Shown here piece by piece: positions 1 through 5,290 of a stretch of DNA of 12,229 nt. The notes under the pieces are model-generated. The model ran no database searches and was not told where the DNA came from. It was given only the letters and a program-made list of their open reading frames with translations. How positions within the stretch are numbered: position 1 is the stretch's first letter; every line of letters starts with the position of its first letter. The stretch comes from Bacteroidales bacterium UBA1223 (lineage in GTDB: Bacteria; Bacteroidota; Bacteroidia; Bacteroidales; P3), in contig DBXB01000020.1 in assembly GCA_002309155.1 (NCBI GenBank), positions 1 to 12,229 of the forward strand, read 5' to 3'. A program made the translations under genes and the position numbers.

Positions 1-416
1 TCACGGCTCCCAAGCCCGAGGACGAGGCACTGCTCGACGACCCGTCGCGTTGGGGCGACATCCGTGCCAACGCTTACGACATCGTCATGAATGGCGTCGA
101 GGTAGGCGGTGGCTCTATCCGTATCCACGACCGCACACTGCAGAATAAGATGTTCCATACTCTCGGCTTCACCGACGAACAGGCCCAGGCTCAGTTTGGC
201 TTCCTGATGGACGCCTTCACCTACGGCGCTCCTCCTCATGCCGGTCTCGCCTTCGGCTTCGACCGCCTCTGCTCGCTCTTCGGTGGTGCCGACAGCATCC
301 GCGATTTCATCGCCTTCCCCAAGAATAACAGTGGCCGCGACGTGATGAGCCAGTCTCCGTCACCAATCAGCCAAGAACAGCTGGATGAGCTCTGTATCTC
401 AGTGAATCCTAGATAG
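1..416 (+). CDS. aspS: Aspartyl-tRNA synthetase, C-terminal part (5' end outside window)
   Basis: Class II aminoacyl-tRNA synthetase that joins aspartate to tRNA-Asp in the cytoplasm. The frame is open from base 3 and ends at TAG 414-416; about 137 residues of a protein usually near 590 are present. What is visible is the end of the catalytic core: the segment with NGVEVGGGSIRIHD, then motif 3 around AFTYGAPPHAGLAFGFDR with the ATP-binding arginine, then FIAFPKNNSGRDVMSQSPSPI, the usual tail of bacterial-type AspRS. The gene ends normally a few residues after this tail, so it is not broken. The last two codons (AGA TAG) lie inside the first unit of a 9-bp tandem array that continues to menA, so the array has reached the very end of the coding region. 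menA follows on the same strand with no terminator between. Identification is from family motifs and is secure. Confidence 0.97.
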   Translation, partial: TAPKPEDEALLDDPSRWGDIRANAYDIVMNGVEVGGGSIRIHDRTLQNKMFHTLGFTDEQAQAQFGFLMDAFTYGAPPHAGLAFGFDRLCSLFGGADSIRDFIAFPKNNSGRDVMSQSPSPISQEQLDELCISVNPR

Positions 417-471
417 ACTAGATTGTCTAGATAATCTAGATTTTCTAGACTGTCTAGAAAGACTAGAAAAA
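409..471. repeat. 9-bp tandem array, 7 units, core CTAGA, aspS-menA junction
   Basis: CTAG occurs at 409, 418, 427, 436, 445, 454 and 463, exactly every 9 bp. All seven units begin CTAGA; the other four bases differ each time (TAGA, TTGT, TAAT, TTTT, CTGT, AAGA, AAAA). The array starts inside the last codons of aspS and ends 2 bp before the menA start codon, so it fills the whole gap. The palindromic core is strictly kept while the spacer drifts. Function is unknown. Confidence 0.93.
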
Positions 472-473
472 AC

Positions 474-1352
474 ATGAAAGCATTAATTCGCTCCATGCGT
501 CTCCGCACATTGCCCCTGTCGTTGGCGGGAGTGGTGTGCGGAAGTGTATTGGCGTGTGGCCATACGGGTTCTAGTCCGTGGACGCTGGTGTTTCTGTATC
601 TCACCACGGTGAGTCTGCAGATTCTCTCCAACCTCAGCAACGAGATGGGTGACCACCTTAGCGGCGTGGACGGCGAGGGTAGGGAAGGCCCTAACTATAG
701 CATGGCTGATGGTGGTCTGACTGTCAGGCAGATGTGGGGTGCCATCAATGGTATGGTGCTTGCCTGTTGCCTGTTCGGAATCCTTATGTTGCTCTTCTCA
801 TTCCAATTCTCAATTCTCAATTTTCAATTCTTAATTCTGTTGATTCTCGGCGCCGCCGCTATCTGGGCCGCCACACACTACACCTTGGGCAAGAGTCCTT
901 ATGGCTACCGTGGACTCGGCGACCTGTTTGTCTTCATCTTTTTCGGCCTTGTCAGCGTCCTAGGCGGCTACTTCGTGATAGCCCACACCATACCTCTCAG
1001 CTTCAGAGTTATCGCTCCGGCAGTTGGAATAGGTCTGCTGAGTGTCGCAGTCCTTAATGTCAACAATATCCGTGATATGGCTAGTGACGAAGGTGTCCGC
1101 CGCACTATCCCCCTCCGCATAGGTCTGCGTCGGGCGCGCATCTATCAGGTGGCGTTGATTATTGTCGGCTGGGGATTTATGTATGCTGGAGCTCTGTCGT
1201 GGTGGATGCTTCTCACCGCCTTGCCTTTCGACCAGCATATCTACATGGTCCTCACCCGTACTGGCAAACGTCTTGATCCCGCCTTGCCTTTGCTGGTCAT
1301 CTCCACGTTCATCACATCAGTCCTCTACACAATCTTCTGTTATGGCTTATGA
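474..1352 (+). CDS. menA: 1,4-dihydroxy-2-naphthoate polyprenyltransferase
   Basis: Membrane prenyltransferase of the UbiA superfamily, 292 aa. It attaches the polyprenyl chain to 1,4-dihydroxy-2-naphthoate, giving demethylmenaquinone. The protein is very hydrophobic, with about eight or nine predicted membrane helices. The first Asp-rich motif is at about 53-66 (N53, N56, D60, D66) and the second at 197-205 (N197, N198, R200, D201, D205); both bind the Mg-diphosphate of the prenyl donor. YTLGKSPYGYRGLGDLFVF at 136-154 is a MenA-typical loop. The ATG at 474 follows the 9-bp array directly and gives a normal N-terminus (SMRLRTLPLSLAGV). The 3' end overlaps menG by 11 bp, so the two are probably translationally coupled. 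Oddity: residues 111-122 in a membrane segment are encoded by a 7-bp tandem array. Family assignment is firm; chain length cannot be read from sequence. Confidence 0.95.
   Translation: MKALIRSMRLRTLPLSLAGVVCGSVLACGHTGSSPWTLVFLYLTTVSLQILSNLSNEMGDHLSGVDGEGREGPNYSMADGGLTVRQMWGAINGMVLACCLFGILMLLFSFQFSILNFQFLILLILGAAAIWAATHYTLGKSPYGYRGLGDLFVFIFFGLVSVLGGYFVIAHTIPLSFRVIAPAVGIGLLSVAVLNVNNIRDMASDEGVRRTIPLRIGLRRARIYQVALIIVGWGFMYAGALSWWMLLTALPFDQHIYMVLTRTGKRLDPALPLLVISTFITSVLYTIFCYGL
804..838. repeat. 7-bp tandem array inside menA, 5 units, CAATTCT-like
   Basis: AATT occurs at 805, 812, 819, 826 and 833, exactly every 7 bp; the units are CAATTCT, CAATTCT, CAATTTT, CAATTCT and TAATTCT. The array is read as menA residues 111-122 (QFSILNFQFLIL), all compatible with a membrane helix. 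Because 7 is not a multiple of 3, one pure array encodes the same heptapeptide cycle in every frame, but gain or loss of one or two units would shift the downstream frame. A related array lies at 8398-8418. Confidence 0.9.
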
Positions 1353-2013
1353 TTTCGACAAGATAGCGGAGAACTACGACCGCCTGAATCATTTGATGAC
1401 CTTCGGGATGGATCGCCGTTGGCGTCGGCGTGGGGCGAAATGGCTGACCAAAGGTCTGTGGCGACCCAAATGTCTCGATGTGGCGGCGGGTACTGGCGAC
1501 CTGGCGTTTGAAATGTATTGCGCCGGTGCCGACGAGCCTGTAGTCTGCGTTGACTTGTCTGAAAAGATGCTTGATATAGCCCGAAGCAAGATGTCGCTCG
1601 AGGCTGAGTATATTGTCGCCGACGCCGAGTCGCTGCCCTTTGGGGATGAGGGTTTCGACTGTGTCGGTTGTGCTTTTGGCATACGCAATTTTGTCCATCT
1701 TGAACAAGGACTTGCTGAGATGGTGCGTGTGTTGAAACCCGGTGGCAGAATGATGATTCTCGAGATGTCCACTCCCGATGACAAGACGTTGCGTCCGTTC
1801 TACAACATCTATACACGTCTTGTAATTCCCTGGCTTGGCGAGAGGCTGGCAAACAATCGGGAGGCATACACTTACCTTCCAGACTCCATCGAGCGATTTC
1901 CCAAAGGAAAGAAGATGATTGCGAAGCTGGAGTCGCTGGGACTCAAGGTGCGTCAACGAAAACTCTTCTTCGGCGTTTGTCGCTGTTACCGTTGCACCAA
2001 ACCCCAATCATAA
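1342..2013 (+). CDS. menG: Demethylmenaquinone methyltransferase (UbiE/MenG family)
   Basis: SAM-dependent C-methyltransferase that turns demethylmenaquinone into menaquinone, the last step of the pathway. 223 aa, slightly shorter than the usual 230-250. The N-terminus FDKIAENYDRLNHLMTFG is the UbiE family start. SAM-binding motif I is DVAAGTGD at 46-53, the ribose-binding acidic residue is in VDLSEKM at 70-76, and the UbiE signature ADAESLPF...FDCVGCAFGIRN lies at 93-116. LKPGGRMMILEMSTP and the conserved PFYNIY...YLPDSIERFP tail follow. The ATG at 1342 is chosen because the family N-terminus begins there. The frame stays open upstream to 1162, but that stretch overlaps menA and resembles no UbiE sequence. 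The 11-bp overlap with menA places both in one transcription unit and couples consecutive pathway steps. Confidence 0.95.
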   Translation: MAYDFDKIAENYDRLNHLMTFGMDRRWRRRGAKWLTKGLWRPKCLDVAAGTGDLAFEMYCAGADEPVVCVDLSEKMLDIARSKMSLEAEYIVADAESLPFGDEGFDCVGCAFGIRNFVHLEQGLAEMVRVLKPGGRMMILEMSTPDDKTLRPFYNIYTRLVIPWLGERLANNREAYTYLPDSIERFPKGKKMIAKLESLGLKVRQRKLFFGVCRCYRCTKPQS

Positions 2014-2021
2014 ATACAACT

Positions 2022-2085
2022 CATATCACCATATCGCCATATCAACATATCAACGTATCACCATATCACCATATCAACCTATCAA
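2022..2085. repeat. 8-bp tandem array, 8 units, core TATC, menG-nitroreductase junction
   Basis: TATC occurs at 2024, 2032, 2040, 2048, 2056, 2064, 2072 and 2080, exactly every 8 bp. Units follow C-(A/C/G)-TATC-(A/G)-(A/C); most are CATATCAA or CATATCAC. The array fills 64 of the 85 bases between the menG stop and the ATG of the next gene, ending 13 bp before that ATG. The nitroreductase reading frame stays open through the array and back into menG. Confidence 0.93.
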
Positions 2086-2098
2086 CAATCACATTCCC

Positions 2099-2731
2099 AT
2101 GGCCGACAACTATTTGGAAAAGAGATATGATGAGGTCTTCGGCAAGAAGACTGTCACAAAGAAAGTGGGGCATACCCTCGACGAACTACTGACCCGCAAC
2201 CGCTCCACGAGAGGTTATAACAAAGATTTTGTGGTAAGTAGTGACATACTGCGACAAATTGTCTCGGTCAATACCAAGATAGGCTCTGGCTGCAACCGTC
2301 AGGTGCTGCGGTTCAAGTTGGTGACCAAGGAGACTGGCTCCGAGAAAGTCTTGGAAAATATCAAGATGGGTGCTGCCCTGCCCGAACTCCACCTGCCGTT
2401 CCCTGACACTGAGCCGGAGGCGTTTATTATAGTCTGTTCTACTGTGGGCGACGACAAACTGGCTCTCATCGACCTCGGTATGTCTCTTCAGACTATGTCG
2501 CTCCGTGCTGTTGAGATAGGGTTGAACACCCTTATCGTCGGTGCTTTTAACAAAGCAAAGATACAAGAGGCGTTCGGCCTTCCATACGAACCCCTTGCTG
2601 TCCTCTGTGTCGGCAAAGGTGCGGAGAAACACCAACTTGTGCCTATACATGAAAATGAGAGCCATGCCTACTATCGTAAGGATGGCTCCCATTGCGTTCC
2701 TAAAGTTGTGCTCGAAGAACTATTTATTTGA
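2099..2731 (+). CDS. Nitroreductase family protein (FMN-dependent oxidoreductase)
   Basis: 210 aa, soluble (no signal peptide or membrane segment). The motif RNRSTRGY at 33-40 is the FMN-phosphate-binding start of the nitroreductase fold. IKMGAALPELHLPFPDTEPEAFIIVCS and the helix SLQTMSLRAVEIGLNTLIVGAFN match the nitroreductase core, where the flavin and dimer interface lie. The family uses NAD(P)H to reduce quinones, nitro compounds or flavins; the true substrate here cannot be told. The ATG at 2099 gives a normal N-terminus 66 nt before the RNRS motif. An upstream in-frame extension would be made of the 8-bp array and menG out of frame, so it was not used. It follows menG after the array and may be the last gene of the aspS-menA-menG run. 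No terminator hairpin with a T-run is visible after its TGA. Confidence 0.85.
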   Translation: MADNYLEKRYDEVFGKKTVTKKVGHTLDELLTRNRSTRGYNKDFVVSSDILRQIVSVNTKIGSGCNRQVLRFKLVTKETGSEKVLENIKMGAALPELHLPFPDTEPEAFIIVCSTVGDDKLALIDLGMSLQTMSLRAVEIGLNTLIVGAFNKAKIQEAFGLPYEPLAVLCVGKGAEKHQLVPIHENESHAYYRKDGSHCVPKVVLEELFI

Positions 2732-2754
2732 ATTAATCTTTTGAGTTTTTTTTG

Positions 2755-2762
2755 TATATTTG
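2755..2762 (+). promoter_or_regulatory. Bacteroides-type -7 box for the lipoprotein gene
   Basis: TATATTTG matches the Bacteroidetes -7 consensus TAnnTTTG. The nearest TTTG upstream (2727-2730) is 24 nt away, longer than the usual 19-21, so the -33 element is weak or absent. Transcription from here would leave a leader of about 80 nt. Confidence 0.55.
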
Positions 2763-2778
2763 CATCAGATTTCTAAAA

Positions 2779-2813
2779 ACAAGAGTTTTTATTTTTATTA
2801 ATAAAAAACTTGT
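2779..2813 (+). other. AT-rich hairpin in the lipoprotein leader
   Basis: ACAAG (2779-2783) pairs with CTTGT (2809-2813), and TTTTTATT (2786-2793) with AATAAAAA (2800-2807), separated by a small internal loop (AG against A) and closed by a 6-nt loop. No T-run follows, so it is not a standard terminator; it would lie in the 5' leader and could affect RNA stability. Confidence 0.4.
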
Positions 2814-2849
2814 AAATCATGATATTATAATTTAATATGTATCTTTAAT

Positions 2850-3722
2850 ATGAGAAGATTAATTATTATTGCCGTTGCTTTGTTGACGGTCTTCGTCTTT
2901 TCGTCATGCAAAAAGGACGGAGTTTACAAACCTGGTAGAAAAATTAACAGAATCTATTATTCCTATTCATCCGATTATTCGCAGACGCAGAAATATTTAA
3001 AACAGAGGTGGAATTGGGATGGCAAATTGTTGAAAAGTATCAACTATTATAGTTCATCTGGTTCGTTGGACTATACATTAGAGTTTACCTATGATGGGAA
3101 AAGACTGACCAGAGTTGACGATTATTCTGATGGAGAATCAGTCAGGTTTACATACGATGGCAGAAAATTGTCAAAAATGGGATACTATGAGAGAGAAGTC
3201 CTATGTGAGGAAATTGATTTTACTTATGACGGGGGAAAAATATCACGTATCGACTGGCAAGAAATAGGGAAAAAATCGTCCAAAGGCAAATCTATGTTGA
3301 CCGATATTTTGCCTATTGTTATCCCATCGCAAGGAGAATCAATTAGTAGAAGCCTCGAATTGGCAAAGAATGAAAGTAAATCGCTTGAGTATGGTACTAT
3401 AAAGTTTACTTGGGATGGAGGAAATATTACTGAGGTCGAGAATGAGGAGAATGGATGGGTATCGCATTCGACATATACTTATGATGACTGTAAAAACCCA
3501 TATAAAGGGTTTGTTTTAGGTCTTGGAGATGAAGGTGAAGTGATTTTTGGGAGCAAAAATAATGTCACAAGAGAAATTCATACCAGTAGTAGTGGTAGTG
3601 TGAGCGAATATAATTACAGTTATAGTTATGATGGTAAATGGCCTGAGAGACAGACCTGTTCATATACTTATTCATCTGGTGGCTATTATTCTTCTACTTA
3701 TTATTACGAGTATGAGGATTGA
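2850..3722 (+). CDS. Lipoprotein with YD-like repeats, Bacteroidetes surface/periplasmic type
   Basis: 290 aa of unknown function. The N-terminus is a lipoprotein signal: two arginines, a hydrophobic stretch, then FSSC with C20 as the lipidated cysteine, followed by KKD. The rest is a series of strands with the repeated pattern F-T-(Y/W)-D-G-(K/G)-x-(I/L), at about 56, 81, 102, 126, 188, 211 and 260, usually 21-25 residues apart where contiguous. This resembles YD/RHS-type beta repeats. The segment CKNPYKGF...SKNNVTRE (214-242) resembles a block I recall from other Bacteroidetes lipoproteins with such repeats, possibly the DUF4595 group, but I cannot confirm the family. The tail is very rich in Tyr and Ser. 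The gene is visibly more AT-rich than its neighbours and has its own -7 box and terminator, so it looks like an independent, possibly acquired or lineage-specific unit. Confidence 0.8.
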   Translation: MRRLIIIAVALLTVFVFSSCKKDGVYKPGRKINRIYYSYSSDYSQTQKYLKQRWNWDGKLLKSINYYSSSGSLDYTLEFTYDGKRLTRVDDYSDGESVRFTYDGRKLSKMGYYEREVLCEEIDFTYDGGKISRIDWQEIGKKSSKGKSMLTDILPIVIPSQGESISRSLELAKNESKSLEYGTIKFTWDGGNITEVENEENGWVSHSTYTYDDCKNPYKGFVLGLGDEGEVIFGSKNNVTREIHTSSSGSVSEYNYSYSYDGKWPERQTCSYTYSSGGYYSSTYYYEYED

Positions 3723-3741
3723 TTTCTTTGAGCTGTCTAAT

Positions 3742-3780
3742 AAAAACAGGACTTCTGACATACAGAAGTCCTGTTTTTTT
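3742..3780. terminator. Bidirectional terminator between the lipoprotein gene and hisS
   Basis: ACAGGACTTCTG (3746-3757), a 5-nt loop and CAGAAGTCCTGT (3763-3774) form a perfect 12-bp stem, flanked by an A-run on the left (3742-3745) and a T-run on the right (3774-3780). The A-run supplies the U-tract for the minus strand, so it should end both convergent transcripts. Confidence 0.93.
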
Positions 3781-3809
3781 GAACTCTTCTTTGAATGCAA
3801 AGAGATGTA

Positions 3810-5087
3810 TTATTCCTCAATCTTTACTATTCTGGTGTAGCCGTATTCTTCAAGCTTCTCTATTTGGGCTTTGATGTTCTTGGCTTTGGGGCTGATGAGG
3901 ACGCGGCATCCTTCGTCGCGCAGCTTGCTGACCTCAACGATGACTTGGCGGACCCTCTCGGCGGGAAGACCGGGACGTAGCAGGTATGCCACAGACTCAT
4001 ACCGGCGTTCCGGCTTGAAACCTTTGTCTTTGAGGATAGTGACGATGCGTTCGAAACCTATAGAGAAGCCACAGGCTGGAGCATTGATCTTGCCCTCGCT
4101 GAACTTGCCTATCATCTCGTCGTAACGTCCACCGCCGGCAATGGAGAAAGAATAGTTCTTCTTGTCTACCAGCTCTATCTCGAAGATTGGACCTGTGTAG
4201 TAACCCATGCCACGAACCAGGGAGGGATCGAACACTATCTCGCCACGACCTTCGACGATGGCACGCACACAGCCGATGATGGTGTCCATATTGTCGGCAA
4301 TGCCTGTCTCCAGACTTTCACCTATATGTTTCTCCACAAATCCACTGCATTCGTTGTAGTCGGTGCCGTCGGCGAGCATGGCACAGTATTTTGCTATGCC
4401 GTCTTCGCCAAGCTCCATCTTGCGGAGCAGCTCTCCCACGCCGTCAACACCTATCTTGTCCATTTTGTCGAGGATGATGCATATCTCGTCGAACTTGTCG
4501 GTGGCGAAACCGCAGGCGGCCGACATGGCTTTGAGGATTCGGCGGTCGTTGACACGAATCTTGAAGTTGCCCATGCCAAGACGGTGCAGCATCTCGGCGG
4601 TGGCTGAGATGAGCTCTATCTCCGCCAGATTGCTTCCGTCACCTATGATGTCGATGTCGCACTGGGTGAACTGGCGGAAACGGCCTTTCTGGGGTTTGTC
4701 GGCACGGAACGAGCTTCCAAGCTGCATGGCCTTGAAAGGGTAGGGGAGCAGGTTCATATTGTTGACAAAGAATCGACTCAAGGGCACGGTAAGGTCGTAG
4801 CGTAGTCCGCTGTCACACAAATCGTTGGCGTCAGTAGAATCTGCGGTCTCTTTGCCAGCCTCTTTCAGTTTCTCCCCACGTTTCAGTATTTTGAAGATAA
4901 GCGACTCGTTCTCACCACCCTGTTTGTTTGTCAGGTTTTCTATATGTTCGATGACGGGAGTCTCGATGAGAGAGAAGCCGAATTTCCCGTAGGTCTCCTT
5001 AATCATGTTGAGAGCATATTCCCTAATCTCCATGTCGGCAGGAAGTTGTTCCGGCATACCTTTCACTGGAGTCTTTATCATTGCCAT
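3810..5087 (-). CDS. hisS: Histidyl-tRNA synthetase, archaeal/eukaryotic-like motif 2, short C-terminus
   Basis: Class II synthetase that joins histidine to tRNA-His; 425 aa. LRYDLTVPLSRF at 95-106 and motif 2 FRADKPQKGRFRQFTQCDIDIIG at 127-149 carry the ATP and histidine contacts. The HisRS-specific LVRGMGYYTGPIFE is at 290-303, GGGRYD at 318-323 and motif 3 GFSIGFERI at 340-348. The segment GGENESLIFKILKRGEKL (57-74) replaces the usual bacterial motif-1 neighbourhood, and the LRYDLTVP/PQKGR pattern is closer to archaeal and eukaryotic HisRS. The anticodon-binding domain (about 360-425) ends at YGYTRIVKIEE, where most HisRS continue about 25-30 residues with a GE-E...K-L element, so the last strand and helix seem missing. 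The ATG at 5085-5087 gives a normal start. It is divergent from thrS. Confidence 0.95.
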   Translation of the reverse strand: MAMIKTPVKGMPEQLPADMEIREYALNMIKETYGKFGFSLIETPVIEHIENLTNKQGGENESLIFKILKRGEKLKEAGKETADSTDANDLCDSGLRYDLTVPLSRFFVNNMNLLPYPFKAMQLGSSFRADKPQKGRFRQFTQCDIDIIGDGSNLAEIELISATAEMLHRLGMGNFKIRVNDRRILKAMSAACGFATDKFDEICIILDKMDKIGVDGVGELLRKMELGEDGIAKYCAMLADGTDYNECSGFVEKHIGESLETGIADNMDTIIGCVRAIVEGRGEIVFDPSLVRGMGYYTGPIFEIELVDKKNYSFSIAGGGRYDEMIGKFSEGKINAPACGFSIGFERIVTILKDKGFKPERRYESVAYLLRPGLPAERVRQVIVEVSKLRDEGCRVLISPKAKNIKAQIEKLEEYGYTRIVKIEE

Positions 5088-5113
5088 AGTATCAGTGTTT
5101 TAAGAAAATATTC

Positions 5114-5162
5114 AATTACTATTTCAGGTTGCAAATTTACACAAATTGTTTGAATAGTAATT
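5114..5162. repeat. 10-bp inverted repeat in the hisS-thrS control region
   Basis: AATTACTATT (5114-5123) and AATAGTAATT (5153-5162) are perfect inverted copies 29 nt apart. The hisS -7 box (5132-5139) sits between them. The arrangement could be an operator or the two arms of a leader/promoter structure; at this AT content chance cannot be excluded. Confidence 0.45.
5132..5139 (-). promoter_or_regulatory. Probable hisS -7 box
   Basis: Read on the minus strand this is TAAATTTG, a full match to TAnnTTTG, 45 nt upstream of the hisS ATG. No good TTTG lies 19-21 nt further upstream, so only the -7 half is supported. Confidence 0.45.
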
Positions 5163-5168
5163 ATATAT

Positions 5169-5199
5169 TTTGTCAGATGAAATAAATGTCGTAATTTTG
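5169..5199 (+). promoter_or_regulatory. thrS promoter, Bacteroides -33/-7 type
   Basis: TTTG (5169-5172), 19 nt, then TAATTTTG (5192-5199): a full match to the Bacteroidetes consensus in both boxes and spacing. It predicts a leader of roughly 85-90 nt before thrS. That leader contains a small hairpin, ACACT/AGTGT around 5236-5249, but no antiterminator pair or T-box was recognised. Confidence 0.85.
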
Positions 5200-5290
5200 C
5201 ACTCTTGTAACGGCATGTGTGGATGGGATTCTCTGACACTTGTAAGTGTTTGAGGATATTTGTGTTATTGTGAAAATAAAATATAAAATC

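Noticed and set aside
236..640. Minus-strand open frame across the aspS-menA junction with a repetitive LDSLENLDYLDNL stretch
   Set aside because: The repeat in the protein is only the 9-bp DNA array read in frame; the rest is antisense to aspS and menA, and nothing resembles a known protein.
1162..1341. Extended start for menG, 60 residues further upstream
   Set aside because: The added residues lie inside menA in another frame and match no UbiE N-terminus; ATG 1342 starts exactly at the family's conserved beginning.
2022..2085. CRISPR-like array
   Set aside because: Units of 8 bp in direct contact, with no unique spacers of 25-40 bp and no cas genes. The same holds for the 7- and 9-bp arrays.
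1919..2098. Extended start for the nitroreductase gene through the 8-bp array
   Set aside because: The extension is menG sequence out of frame plus the array; ATG 2099 gives a normal nitroreductase N-terminus.
4326..4743. Plus-strand open frames opposite hisS
   Set aside because: They are antisense to strongly conserved HisRS coding sequence and show no recognisable domain or promoter.
5246..5290. GTG start for thrS giving a 662-residue protein
   Set aside because: The extra 15 residues precede the normal TGS start and derive from the AT-rich leader; ATG 5291 fits the family length.
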